NCBI RefSeq assembly: GCF_030689645.1
Contig: NZ_JAUYFU010000006.1
Coordinates: 22,630 to 86,629 of the forward strand
From: Humidesulfovibrio sp.
GTDB taxonomy: Bacteria > Desulfobacterota > Desulfovibrionia > Desulfovibrionales > Desulfovibrionaceae
Direction of reading: 5' to 3'
DNA: 64,000 nt
The position numbers and the translations under genes are program-made. The stretch's first letter is position 1. Every line of letters begins with the position of its first letter. The notes beneath the pieces were generated by a model. It was given only the letters and a program-made list of their open reading frames with translations. It was not told where the DNA came from and made no database searches. Of this stretch, positions 1 to 8,282 are shown piece after piece.

Positions 1-14
1 GGGGGCTTTTTTTT
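1..14. terminator. 3' half of a likely terminator, cut by the window edge
   Basis: The window opens with a G run followed by a run of nine T, the shape of the right arm and T tail of an intrinsic terminator. The left arm lies outside the window, so the call cannot be completed. It would end a rightward transcript of the gene before the glycosyltransferase. Confidence 0.3.
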
Positions 15-198
15 GTCTTGCTGAAAGCTCCCAGGTTGCAGGGATCAGGATCATGCTGTTTCGCGCCATTCGCGCCGACGCAGGGTAAGCTCTTGGCGCA
101 AGGCGTCCGATAAGCCAGCGAGAGAGAACGGACTGGCAGCACCGCCAGCCGCTGCAAGGCTTCGGGGGGAACCCCCGGCATCAGGGGAGGCGCGAACC

Positions 199-1044
199 AT
201 GCATTCTGAAAACATTCTGGCGACTGCTGCCGATGCCCCGCGCCCGCAAGTGTCCATCGTCATTCCAAATCACAACTATGGGCGCTTTCTTCGCGCTTGC
301 CTCCAATCGGTTTTAGACCAGGGCTTGAACACCCGCCGCATCGAGGTTGTGTTCGTGGATGATGCCAGCACGGACGGCTCCCTGGACCTGGCGCGGGAGC
401 TGCTTGCGGATATGCCCTTGGCTGGCCGAAGGATATTGCCGTTGCCGCGAACGGGCAGGCCTGGGCCGGTGCGCAACGCCGGGCTGGCCGTGGCTCGCGG
501 GCAATACCTGCTGACGCTTGACCCCGACGATGCGCTCCTGCCGGGCTTTTTGCCTCGGAGTCTTGAGGCCCTGGCCTCTGGGGCGGACGTGGCCTACACG
601 GACTACCTGATTGAGGAGCGCGACGGCGTGCGGGAAGTACGCCTTGGCGCATATCACAAGTTGCTGTTGGCCAACCAGAACATCCTGCCGCCGACGGCGC
701 TTTTTAAGCGCAAGCTTTGGGATAGTGGCGCGCGCTTCCGCAGCGACACGACCTATGAGGACTGGGATTTTTGGATACAGCTGGCGCTTCAGCGAGCGCG
801 TTTCCAGCATGTGGGCGAGCCGCTCTACCTCTACCGCATGCACGGGGCCAACTATTCCTACACGGCCAGAAAGGCGGACGCCGAATCTAAGGCGCGGCTG
901 GTGAAGGACAACGCGGCCTTCTTTCCCTCCTGGACGCTGGCCTGGGCCGAAAGCGTTTTGCAGGGCGAAGAGGGGGTCAACCCCATGGAGCGCGGCATCA
1001 TTCCCATACTGCCGGAGCACGCAGCACGGCAACTGGCGCTTTGA
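199..1044 (+). CDS. Family 2 glycosyltransferase
   Basis: A GT-A fold glycosyltransferase that would move a sugar from a nucleotide sugar to an acceptor not evident from the sequence. It shows the family 2 signature in order: VSIVIPNHNYGRF at residues 18-30, VFVDDASTDG at 51-60, and the metal/nucleotide acid cluster LDPDDA at 107-112. At 281 residues with no membrane helix it is a small cytoplasmic type. The ATG is preceded by AGGGGAGG at good spacing, and a small G5/C5 hairpin (164-176) sits just before that site. The next genes on the same strand are the NHLP peptides, 450 bases on. Whether it belongs to that system (peptide glycosylation) or to surface polysaccharide synthesis is open. Confidence 0.88.
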   Translation: MHSENILATAADAPRPQVSIVIPNHNYGRFLRACLQSVLDQGLNTRRIEVVFVDDASTDGSLDLARELLADMPLAGRRILPLPRTGRPGPVRNAGLAVARGQYLLTLDPDDALLPGFLPRSLEALASGADVAYTDYLIEERDGVREVRLGAYHKLLLANQNILPPTALFKRKLWDSGARFRSDTTYEDWDFWIQLALQRARFQHVGEPLYLYRMHGANYSYTARKADAESKARLVKDNAAFFPSWTLAWAESVLQGEEGVNPMERGIIPILPEHAARQLAL

Positions 1045-1499
1045 GAACAACGCGTCCATCGACCCAAGGCGGGGCTGGCGGGCGCGAGAGTCTCGCAGCG
1101 TCTCCGCAGTGATTGTGTAATCTCGCCTCGTCTTGTGCTCTTGAGGCCGTACCTTCTCAGTGTTGTGGGATTCGATTGCTGGTGCGGCCTCTTGATTCGC
1201 TATCTTCATGTTCACCGGGACTTGCTGCTCTATCAAATGTGTCTGCATCCACAGAAGTTGCTGTCTGATGCATTCTTATGTCTGTGCGTGTTTTTGTTGA
1301 TACACTGATGCGCGGTCTGATTACACACATGCGCTCAGCTTCGTCACGCATCTCTGGGATCCTGGTAGCCAGATGCATTCGTATTGTTCGTAGTTGGGTG
1401 GCAGATAAGTGCATAAAAAACCTTGTTTGCGAACATGGTCTTGACTTTATGACGCCCCTTTGAAACGCTTTAGGCAAGTTTGAAAGAGGAGCCTTGACC
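1045..1499. other. 455-base intergenic region before the peptide genes
   Basis: No credible gene is seen here. The base composition is visibly richer in A and T than the flanking genes, as expected for a regulatory region. It holds one clear inverted repeat (1143-1191, listed separately) just after the glycosyltransferase. The promoter for the peptide genes should lie between about 1200 and 1480, but I could not choose a convincing -35/-10 pair. A possible 61-codon frame at 1278-1463 has no ribosome binding site and no recognisable protein character. Confidence 0.5.
1143..1191. repeat. 11-bp inverted repeat with 27-base loop
   Basis: GAGGCCGTACC (1143-1153) pairs with GGTGCGGCCTC (1181-1191) over 11 positions with a single G-T wobble. 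It lies 100 bases after the glycosyltransferase stop. There is no T run behind it, so it could be a factor-assisted terminator, an mRNA 3' stabiliser, or a protein-binding dyad upstream of the peptide genes. Confidence 0.55.
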
Positions 1500-1748
1500 A
1501 TGACGAACCAGAATGAACAGCAGAAGCTTTGGGCCAAGATTGTGGCCAAGGCCTGGGCGGATGAGGACTACAAGCAGCGGCTTCTTGACGATCCGGCCTC
1601 GGTGCTGCGCGTGGAAGGCCTGACCGTGCCCGTGGGCGTGGAGATCAACGTTGTGGAAGCCACCGCGAAGAAAGCCTGGTTCGTGCTGCCCATGCAGTCC
1701 GACGAAGGGGCTGTGGTGGGCGAGGAACGGCTGGCGGCGGCTAACTGA
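1500..1748 (+). CDS. NHLP-family leader peptide, copy 1 (no core peptide)
   Basis: An 82-residue peptide of the nitrile-hydratase-alpha-like leader family (NHLP) that normally forms the N-terminal leader of ribosomally made, modified peptides. The body WAKIVAKAWADEDYKQRLL, then DPASVLRVEG, then VPVGVEINVVE and FVLP, follows the nitrile hydratase alpha pattern. In known precursors the leader ends in ELEAVAGG and a core follows. Here the protein runs to VGEERLAAAN and stops, so there is no core. The ATG at 1500 is chosen over an in-frame TTG at 1494 because AGGAG lies 8 bases before it. It is duplicated immediately downstream. Family assignment is confident; function (modified peptide, signal, or decoy for the downstream RRE domain) is inference. 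Confidence 0.85.
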   Translation: MTNQNEQQKLWAKIVAKAWADEDYKQRLLDDPASVLRVEGLTVPVGVEINVVEATAKKAWFVLPMQSDEGAVVGEERLAAAN

Positions 1749-1776
1749 TTTTTTTCAGCGCGAAGGAGTGTTCATA

Positions 1777-2025
1777 ATGAACCAGAATGAGCAGCAGAAG
1801 CTTTGGGCGAAAATCGTGGCCAAGGCCTGGGCGGATGAGGACTACAAGCAGCGGCTTCTAGACGAACCGGCGGCGGTGCTGCGCGCGGAAGGCCTGACCG
1901 TGCCCGAGGGCGTGGAGATCAACGTTGTGGAAGCCACAGCGAAGAAAGTTTGGCTCGTGCTGCCCATGCAGTCCGGCGAAGGGGCTGTGGTGGGCGAGGA
2001 ACGGCTGGCGGCAATAATGATTTGA
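1777..2025 (+). CDS. NHLP-family leader peptide, copy 2 (no core peptide)
   Basis: A second 82-residue NHLP-type leader, 28 bases after copy 1 and differing from it at only about seven positions before the tail (for example LLDEPAAVLRAEG and VPEGVEINVVE). The good ribosome site GAAGGAG sits 8 bases before the ATG. It also ends right where a double-glycine site would be expected, as GEERLAAIMI, whereas copy 1 ends LAAAN, so divergence is concentrated at the last few codons. Read one frame back, the same DNA gives AGG at the junction in both copies, the expected cleavage signature. The stop TGA overlaps a following ATG (TGATG at 2023-2027). A tandem duplication with a changed end fits a precursor family, but no core is encoded in frame. 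Confidence 0.85.
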   Translation: MNQNEQQKLWAKIVAKAWADEDYKQRLLDEPAAVLRAEGLTVPEGVEINVVEATAKKVWLVLPMQSGEGAVVGEERLAAIMI

Positions 2026-2192
2026 TGCCGACCCGCCTCGCGGACGGAGGAATGTCGGTTTCGGCTGGGCACCGTGGGCGGCAAAGGGGGCAAGGCGGGG
2101 AGCGGCGGCCACCGGGCGATCTCGGAATGCGTTCGGCGTCGGCTGGCGCAAAGGCATCTTTGCTGCCGCACTTACTCCGTGGAGAGAGATGA
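2025..2192 (+). CDS. Possible 55-residue reading frame linking peptide and protease genes
   Basis: This short frame starts at an ATG that overlaps the stop of the second peptide (TGATG) and ends at a TGA that overlaps the ATG of the protease (ATGA). Such a chain is typical of translational coupling. The product would be Gly/Arg/Ser-rich, with no recognised domain and no separate ribosome site. Third-position GC is not clearly elevated, so codon use does not support it. The frame in line with the protease is also open from 2021 but lacks a start codon. It may be a real small protein, the displaced core of the second precursor, or chance. Confidence 0.28.
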   Translation: MPTRLADGGMSVSAGHRGRQRGQGGERRPPGDLGMRSASAGAKASLLPHLLRGER

Positions 2193-3874
2193 ATCACAAC
2201 AAGGTTTGCATTTCCCTGCCGCCCGATGGGCGCTGGATGCGCTTTGCCCAGGAAAGCCTCCAGCGCTACGGCGCCATGGTCGGCTTTTCCCAAAAGCTGG
2301 AGGAGATGTGCGCCAGTTCCGTGATGGAGGCCTGCGAGGAGCTTGTCCGCAAGGCGGAGGAGGCAGGCGTGGACGATGCCATCGACCTGCGGCTGGACTA
2401 CCGGGGCGAAACCATCGTCATCGACATCGTCTACAACTCCAGAATCCCGCTCAATCCCCATGAAACGGAGGAGTACGAAATTCCCGATGCCGGGACCGAC
2501 CTCGACGCCATAGACATGGACACGCTGTGGCTCCACATGATTAAGCGGCGCATGGACAGGGTCCGCTTCATGGTCCAGGGGTCGCGCCACGTGCTGCGCA
2601 TGATCAAGTACCGCCGGGACGAGGGCAAGGAGAAGCAGGCCTGGGTGATGACCATCAAGCCCGAGCTGCGAAAAGGCGTCATCCTGCATCTTGACGACCC
2701 CAGCGCCGAACATTCCGGCTCCACGCTCCAGGCCCCCGGCACCGGCGTCCTCATGCTCAGTCCCAGCCAGACCTTCATCATCCGCCACATGGATGGCAAG
2801 GCCTCGTTCCATGACCTCTACATGGCGCACCTCGACGCTCTGGGGCTGACGTCTCCGGCCATGCTGGCCGGGCTGTATGAGCGGCTCGAGTCCATGGGCA
2901 TGCTGCTTACTCCTGAGGACGGCATGAAGAGCAGCCGCTTCAAGCGGATCATCAAAAAGATAGTCAACCCAGATTTCACGATTCCCAATGCGGATGGCGT
3001 TGTGGCGGCCGTGCATGACAAGACGCGATTTCTTTATTCGCATCTCGGGCTGGGCGTGCTGCTTGCCATTGGGTTCTCCGGCCTTGTTCCGTACTGGGAG
3101 CATCGAACCAATTTCATGGCTGCTGTGGCAAACCTGGAGGAGGTCTTTCTCCGCACTCCGCTGGTCCTTTTGCCTGTGTATCTTCTTACCCTCATCCACA
3201 TCTCTCTGCACGAACTTGGGCACGGAGTGACCTGCAAGCATTTCGGCGGCAAGGTCTCGCGCCTGGGGATCATGTTCTACCTGGCGTCCTTCATCTTCTA
3301 CTGCGACACCACGGCAGCCTGGAGTTTTCCGCAAAAGCGGCAGCGCATCCTGGTGTCGCTGGGCGGCCCCATTGTATCATTTGCTGTTCTCGGCTCTGGC
3401 CTTTGGGCCGCCGGGCACTTTGCCGGCACCGGCTCCATCTGGGAGTCTGTGCTGGTGGCCTTTTGCCTGTTCAGTTTGTTCACCCTGATTATGAATTTCA
3501 ACCCATTCATCAAGATGGATGCGTACTATATGCTGCTGGATTACACCGGCATTCCCAATCTGCGGGAGCGTTCCTTCAAGTTTCTTGAGCGCAAGTTTTT
3601 TGCTTGGCTGGGCGTGGGATCAGAAGCGGACACCAAGGTCACGTTGCGGGAACGCAAAATATTTTGGTGGTATGGAGTCCTGGGAGGGCTTGCCACGGTG
3701 CTGTTTGTTGCGGTGCCCCTCTTCAGGTTGAACTACATGCTCAGCGCGAACTCGGCATCGGGCGGGCGGCTGCTTTTCGTCGCCCTTGTGGCCGCGCTTT
3801 TGATCGTGCGGCTTGGCAACACTGCGTACGGCAAGATCAAGGCTGTGCGGTATCGCGAGTACAAGATCCAATAA
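2189..3874 (+). CDS. RsbW-like / PqqD-like / site-2 protease fusion protein
   Basis: A 561-residue membrane protein with three parts. Residues about 5-95 resemble a histidine-kinase-like (RsbW/anti-sigma) ATPase fold, with a degenerate N-box at EACEELVRKA. Residues about 183-240 look like a PqqD/RiPP recognition element (GVLMLSPSQTFIIRHMDG, then a helical pair), the module that binds leader peptides. Residues about 280-545 are a multi-helix M50 intramembrane metalloprotease with HELGH at 341-345 and the second metal motif NPFIKMDAYY at 438-447. GGAGAG precedes the ATG. It follows two NHLP leaders, so the recognition domain probably binds them. It could cleave or sense the peptides in the membrane. 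Fold calls for the first two parts are by eye; the protease call is firm. Confidence 0.82.
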   Translation: MNHNKVCISLPPDGRWMRFAQESLQRYGAMVGFSQKLEEMCASSVMEACEELVRKAEEAGVDDAIDLRLDYRGETIVIDIVYNSRIPLNPHETEEYEIPDAGTDLDAIDMDTLWLHMIKRRMDRVRFMVQGSRHVLRMIKYRRDEGKEKQAWVMTIKPELRKGVILHLDDPSAEHSGSTLQAPGTGVLMLSPSQTFIIRHMDGKASFHDLYMAHLDALGLTSPAMLAGLYERLESMGMLLTPEDGMKSSRFKRIIKKIVNPDFTIPNADGVVAAVHDKTRFLYSHLGLGVLLAIGFSGLVPYWEHRTNFMAAVANLEEVFLRTPLVLLPVYLLTLIHISLHELGHGVTCKHFGGKVSRLGIMFYLASFIFYCDTTAAWSFPQKRQRILVSLGGPIVSFAVLGSGLWAAGHFAGTGSIWESVLVAFCLFSLFTLIMNFNPFIKMDAYYMLLDYTGIPNLRERSFKFLERKFFAWLGVGSEADTKVTLRERKIFWWYGVLGGLATVLFVAVPLFRLNYMLSANSASGGRLLFVALVAALLIVRLGNTAYGKIKAVRYREYKIQ

Positions 3875-3968
3875 CCGCGACAATTGACTGCTGGCCCGGT
3901 TCCCAGCACCTGCCGCCGCCCGCAAGGCGATGGCCGTTCCCGGCGCAGCAAGCTCTCTGGAGGTAAGC

Positions 3969-4625
3969 GTGAAACGCATTGATCTTGAAGGGTGGAGTCG
4001 GCGAGACCAGTACAGGTATTTCAGTAAGATGCAATGCCCGTATTGCTCGGTGACATGTGAGATTGATGTCTCTGCGGCGCGCAGCTTCATGAAGGATTCT
4101 GGAATCCCCTCATACGTCGGCATGATTTACCTGGTCACCAAGGCGGCCAACAGCGTGCCGGAGCTGAGATTGAGGATTGAGGGCGAGGCTGTGTATGACC
4201 ACGATGTGGTGCATCCATCGTTCACCATCCTCAGCGACGGCGGACAGCTCTACTTCTGCAGGACCCGCTACACCGACGATCCTGGCGCTTTCATCAAGCA
4301 CACGCGGGAGGTCATGGCTCAGACGAAAAGCGCTGGGGAATGCCCCCTCGATTCCACAGGCCAGGATGTGCTCTACCTAAGCTGCCTTCCCTGGGTCCAC
4401 TTCACGTCTGTGAGCCATCCCATGAATCTCAACTCGCCAGACGCAATCCCGCGCATCGTTTGGGGCCGCTTTGAGGCGAAGGAGAACAAGACCGTCATGG
4501 CGGTCAATCTGCAGGTGCACCACGGCCTTGCTGACGGGCTGCATATTTCGCAATTCATGCAGGCGTTGGGGGAGTCCTGCGCTGCGCCCGATGCAGGTTT
4601 TGCGGGCCTGGCCCGCTCTTTCTAG
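3969..4625 (+). CDS. Chloramphenicol-acetyltransferase-like acyltransferase
   Basis: A 218-residue protein of the CAT fold, which normally moves an acetyl group from acetyl-CoA to a hydroxyl. The catalytic motif HHGLADG (about residues 184-190) matches the HHxxxDG site of the family, and the length equals that of trimeric CAT enzymes. Other CAT-like features are the N-terminal DLEGWSRRDQYRYF and the central hydrophobic strand region. The GTG at 3969 is chosen because GGAGG lies 5 bases before it; an in-frame ATG at 3930 has no such site. It lies 94 bases after the protease gene on the same strand, so it may acylate the peptide product or its receptor. Plain xenobiotic acetylation is the alternative. 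Confidence 0.8.
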   Translation: MKRIDLEGWSRRDQYRYFSKMQCPYCSVTCEIDVSAARSFMKDSGIPSYVGMIYLVTKAANSVPELRLRIEGEAVYDHDVVHPSFTILSDGGQLYFCRTRYTDDPGAFIKHTREVMAQTKSAGECPLDSTGQDVLYLSCLPWVHFTSVSHPMNLNSPDAIPRIVWGRFEAKENKTVMAVNLQVHHGLADGLHISQFMQALGESCAAPDAGFAGLARSF

Positions 4626-4719
4626 AGCGCTGGACAAAGCCTATGGACGCATCAGGCCTATGCCGCCAGAGCATGCTGCGCACTAAGCCGCGATATGATG
4701 CGGACGGGATGCTCCGCCG

Positions 4720-5022
4720 CTACCCCCCGGAACGCACGGAGATGCGGTTGTCCACGGATTTTACGCCCTCAATGGCTCTGGCCGTTTCTATGGCCTTCGT
4801 CATCTGCTCGTGTTCGCGCACGAACCCGCCGAGAATTACTATCCCGTCAAATGTTTTTACATCGACATGCACATTGCTGAAGGGGAATTCCTTGGCGAGC
4901 GCTTGAACAACCAGGGCGGATATCGCGGCATCGCCGCTTTGCTGCGAGGGCCGCAGGCGCGTAAGCGCAAAGGCCACGACGATGACGGCGATGAACAGCA
5001 GCAATGCCGTTTGTGCGCTCAT
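4720..5022 (-). CDS. BON-domain membrane-anchored protein
   Basis: A 100-residue protein with one N-terminal hydrophobic helix (about residues 5-20) and a single BON domain (about 30-97), a small alpha/beta fold found in envelope and osmotic-stress proteins that is thought to bind phospholipids or surfaces. The pattern VVQALAKEFPFSNVHVDV, then GIVILGGFV and VKSVDNRI, is typical. It stands alone on the minus strand, convergent with the acyltransferase, and just downstream (in its own direction) of the tRNA-Ser gene. Confidence 0.8.
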   Translation of the reverse strand: MSAQTALLLFIAVIVVAFALTRLRPSQQSGDAAISALVVQALAKEFPFSNVHVDVKTFDGIVILGGFVREHEQMTKAIETARAIEGVKSVDNRISVRSGG

Positions 5023-5083
5023 GAAAGACCACCCGGGCTGTTTGCCAATTCGGATTGGGGAAGTGTGCGATTTACTGGTGGTT

Positions 5084-5171
5084 TGGCGGAGGGGGAGGGA
5101 TTCGAACCCCCGGACGGTTACCCGTCAGTGGTTTTCAAGACCACCGCCTTGAGCCGCTCGGCCACCCCTCC
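5084..5171 (-). tRNA. tRNA-Ser (anticodon TGA)
   Basis: Read on the minus strand this 88-base segment folds as a class II tRNA. The acceptor arm GGAGGGG pairs with CCCCTCC, G73 is followed by an encoded CCA, and the D arm begins TGGCCGAGCGG. The anticodon loop CTTGAAA carries TGA. A long variable arm is present, and the T arm GGGGGTTCGAATCCC is standard. The anticodon and long variable arm both indicate serine. No integrase or repeat of the 3' end is seen nearby, so there is no sign of an integrated element. Confidence 0.95.
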
Positions 5172-5412
5172 GCCTGATGCCGCAGAGGAGACCGGGTGAG
5201 GGCCGCTCCGCAAGCGTTCATGTAGGTGCCAAAACCGCGCGTGCAAGTCAATGCGCCTTCTCAATCGCGCTGGGGGGCGGAATGTTATTGGGGGTTGCCA
5301 ACACCCAATAATTTTGGTGAAATAGTACATGTGGTAAAGATATTATAGGCGTTGGCCGATGAGCTTGAGGCAGCGGAGTCCTCCGCGTGTGTCACCCTTC
5401 AAGGAGCGCAGC

Positions 5413-7506
5413 ATGAAATCGCAGCAGCAGATCCCCCCGGCAGCGGGCATGTGGGCCATCGGGGCCGTGGGCGCGGTCCTGGTTCTTGGAGCCTTTTTCA
5501 CTGCCAATCTGTATGCCACTCTTGGCTTGGCCGCCATTTCCCTTGCTTTGGCCGGATATCTGGCCTCCACCCAAGGGGCAGGGGGGGATCAGCTCAAGGC
5601 GGGCCTGACAAAGCTCATGTCCCGCAAACGCGAATTTCTGTTCGATGAGGTGAAGTCCTGGCGAGAGTTTGGCGAGCTTGGTGCCCTGGCGTCCGAAGCC
5701 TTTGAGTACAACATGCGCCGCCGCGAGTTCTACCGGGGCGCTGTGCATGCTGTGGGCGCGCCGTTTCTTTTGTGTGACGTGGCCGGCGTCATCACCCACG
5801 TGAGCGAATCCATGCTGGCCCTGCTCAAAAAGACCGAGGCCGAGGTCCAGGGCAAGACCGTGTCCGAGGCCTTCTACAGCAAGAAAGGCGCCTCCGTCAC
5901 CGAGAAGGTCATTGCTGAAAAGAAAGATGTTTCCCAGGAACTTGAGCTTGTGCTCTGGGACGGCCGCAAGGCGGATGTCCTGGCTGTGGTGAACTGCATC
6001 CGCGGCATCGGCGGCGAGGTGCTGGGCGCGGTGGTCTGCCTGGCCGACCTTGCCGAGGTGAAGGCGCAGCAGCGCGCCTTGCAGAAGCAGCAGGAGCAGG
6101 CCATGAAGGTCGGCAACTCCATCAACGACCTCGCCCAGCGCGTAGCCAGCGCCTCTGAGGAGCTTTCCGCCAGCGCGGACGAGCAGGCAAAAGGAGCGAA
6201 CCGCCAGAAGGCCCAGACCGAGTCCGTGTCCACCGCCATGGAGCAGATGACCGCAACGGTGCTTGAGGTGGCCCAGAACGCCACCCAGTCTTCCGATGCC
6301 GCCGCCACGGCCAGCAAGGCCGCCAATGACGGCGTGAGCCTGGTGCGCGAGAGCGTCCGGGGCATCAACATGGTGGCCGACTCCTCGCGCAAGCTGGCGC
6401 AGGTGCTGGGGCAACTGGACTCCCAGGCTGCGGAGATTGATCGCATCATCAACGTCATCAACGACATCGCTGACCAGACCAACCTGCTGGCGCTCAATGC
6501 GGCCATCGAAGCGGCGCGCGCGGGCGATGCGGGCCGGGGCTTCGCCGTTGTGGCCGACGAGGTGAGGAAGCTCGCCGAGAAGACCATGACCGCCACCAAG
6601 GAAGTGGAGAACTCCATTCGCGAGATCCAGGAGCGCAGCCAGAACGCCGTGACCACCATGCGCGAAACCGAGAAGCAGGTGGAGACCAGCACGGATCTTT
6701 CAAACCGCACGGGCCTTGCGCTGGAAGAGATCATGAAGCGCATTGAGGACGTGACCAACCGCGTGGCGCAGATCGCCACCGCCGCAGAAGAGCAATCTTC
6801 CGCAGCAGAGGAAATCAACAGGAATATCGAGGATATTGCTGGCATTGCCAAGGAGGCTGAGGAAGGCGCGGACCAGTCGGCCTCGGCCACGCGGGAATTG
6901 GCCGAGTTGGCTCAGAACCTGCTCCAGCTCTCCATGACCTTCAGCGCCACCAAGTCCGACGAGAGCAAGCTGCGCGTGTCCCACGGCCAGATGAAGGGCA
7001 TTCTGCCAAAAATAATGCACGATTTTGTGGGCGTGAAGTATGGTCCGGCTGTGCTTGCCAAGGTGAACGAGGCCTTGGGCAACCCCATGTTCCTGCCTAC
7101 CAGCAGCTATCCGGACCAGGTGCTGCAGCAGATGGCCGAGGTTGTGGCCCAGGCCGCCAGACAGGAGCCGCGCGCCGTGTTTGTGGAGCTTGGCAGACAC
7201 ACCATCCACCAGTTCCACAAGATGTACCGCTCGTACTTCAAGGCCCCGAACCTGAAGGACTTCCTGCTGACCATGAACCAGACCCACGCGGACCTGACCA
7301 AGGCCCTGCCGGGCATCGTGCCGCCGCGCTTCAGTTATGAGGACCGCGGCAACAAGCTCACCATGATTTACAAGTCGCGCCGAGGCTACCAGCACTACTT
7401 CGAGGGCATCCTGCGCGGCGCGGCCGAGTTCTACAAGACGCCGGTGGACATCACCGTGCAGATTCAGGACGCCGAAACCGCCCGGGCCGACATCACCTTC
7501 CGCTAG
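5413..7506 (+). CDS. Chemoreceptor with C-terminal H-NOX haem domain
   Basis: A 697-residue methyl-accepting chemotaxis protein. Two close membrane helices (about 13-51) form a hairpin with no large periplasmic domain. A PAS-like segment (about 105-215) follows, then the coiled-coil signalling region with the invariant core [18 protein letters not shown]. Residues about 525-697 match the haem-NO/O2-binding (H-NOX) family: MKGILPKIM at the start, the proximal histidine in TMNQTH (about H625), and the YxSxR haem-propionate motif YKSRR (about 653-657). It would report NO or oxygen to CheA. ATG 5413 has AAGGAG before it and is preferred over an upstream in-frame start. The H-NOX placed after the signalling domain, rather than before it, is notable. 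Confidence 0.9.
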   Translation: MKSQQQIPPAAGMWAIGAVGAVLVLGAFFTANLYATLGLAAISLALAGYLASTQGAGGDQLKAGLTKLMSRKREFLFDEVKSWREFGELGALASEAFEYNMRRREFYRGAVHAVGAPFLLCDVAGVITHVSESMLALLKKTEAEVQGKTVSEAFYSKKGASVTEKVIAEKKDVSQELELVLWDGRKADVLAVVNCIRGIGGEVLGAVVCLADLAEVKAQQRALQKQQEQAMKVGNSINDLAQRVASASEELSASADEQAKGANRQKAQTESVSTAMEQMTATVLEVAQNATQSSDAAATASKAANDGVSLVRESVRGINMVADSSRKLAQVLGQLDSQAAEIDRIINVINDIADQTNLLALNAAIEAARAGDAGRGFAVVADEVRKLAEKTMTATKEVENSIREIQERSQNAVTTMRETEKQVETSTDLSNRTGLALEEIMKRIEDVTNRVAQIATAAEEQSSAAEEINRNIEDIAGIAKEAEEGADQSASATRELAELAQNLLQLSMTFSATKSDESKLRVSHGQMKGILPKIMHDFVGVKYGPAVLAKVNEALGNPMFLPTSSYPDQVLQQMAEVVAQAARQEPRAVFVELGRHTIHQFHKMYRSYFKAPNLKDFLLTMNQTHADLTKALPGIVPPRFSYEDRGNKLTMIYKSRRGYQHYFEGILRGAAEFYKTPVDITVQIQDAETARADITFR

Positions 7507-7525
7507 GCGCAAACCAGCAACAGAA

Positions 7526-7562
7526 AAGCCCCCGGCAGTCCGCTCTGGACAGCCGGGGGCTT
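7526..7562 (+). terminator. Intrinsic terminator after chemoreceptor gene
   Basis: A strong GC hairpin with arms AAGCCCCCGGC and GCCGGGGGCTT lies about 20 bases after the chemoreceptor stop. It also sits just beyond the end of the convergent dedA-family gene and so can serve both directions. Confidence 0.85.
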
Positions 7563-7582
7563 CTTCGTTCAGCGCGGGGGCG

Positions 7583-8215
7583 CTAGTCGGCGGCTTCGGC
7601 GCGCAGGGTGCGCTTGCGCTTCAGCTTGTACCATACGTACCAGGCTACGGCCACCACAAGCATGCCGATGATGAGCGCGTCGAACTGGTGGCGATAGGTC
7701 TGCACCATCTCCCAGTTTTCGCGAAGCTTGAAGCCGCACAAAAGCAGGAAGGTGTTCCACATGGTAGCGCCCGCCGTGGTGGCGATGGCGAAGGGCCAGA
7801 AGCGCATTTTGCCGATGCCCGCCGGGATGGACACAAGGTGCCGCACCACGGGGATGAACCGGCTGGCGAAAAGCGTGAGCGAGCTGCCCTTGCGCTGGAA
7901 GAACCGCTCGGTCATCTCCAGGTCGTGCACGTCCAGCAGCAGGTACTTGCCTACCTTGAGCACAAAGGGTCTGCCGCCGTAATAACCCATGAGGTAGGAA
8001 ATATAAGAGCCCAGGAAGGAGCCGATGCTGGTGGCGAGGATGGCCTCAAAAAGCCCCCATTTGCCATCGGCCACCAGGAAGCCCACAAAAGGCATGACCG
8101 CCTCGCTGGGCACTGGCGCGATCATGCTTTCGAGGGCCATGAGAAAAGCGGCGCCGGCAAGGCCTGTAGTCTCGAGAATCTGAATGGCATAGCGACTGAT
8201 GGTTTCAGTGAGCAC
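7583..8215 (-). CDS. DedA-family inner-membrane protein
   Basis: A 210-residue polytopic protein of the DedA (SNARE-associated/VTT) family, linked to lipid scrambling, proton motive force and envelope integrity. Recognisable features are LESMIAPVPSEAVMPFVGFL, the glycine-rich GSFLGSYISYLMGYYGG, and the conserved FASRFIPVVRHLVSIPAGIGKM segment with its two arginines (given here in parts). The C-terminus is a helix followed by a basic tail. It is convergent with the chemoreceptor gene and shares its terminator. The gene upstream on the same strand is the GH57 protein, 67 bases away, so co-transcription is possible. Confidence 0.9.
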   Translation of the reverse strand: MLTETISRYAIQILETTGLAGAAFLMALESMIAPVPSEAVMPFVGFLVADGKWGLFEAILATSIGSFLGSYISYLMGYYGGRPFVLKVGKYLLLDVHDLEMTERFFQRKGSSLTLFASRFIPVVRHLVSIPAGIGKMRFWPFAIATTAGATMWNTFLLLCGFKLRENWEMVQTYRHQFDALIIGMLVVAVAWYVWYKLKRKRTLRAEAAD

Positions 8216-8282
8216 TCAATAAACCTCCGCAGGAGTGTGTGCGTGATGCACTATCCTGCCGGGTTGTTTTGGGCAAGGGGGG

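Noticed and set aside
5084..5171. An integration site at the tRNA-Ser 3' end
   Set aside because: No repeat of the tRNA end, integrase or phage gene is found nearby.
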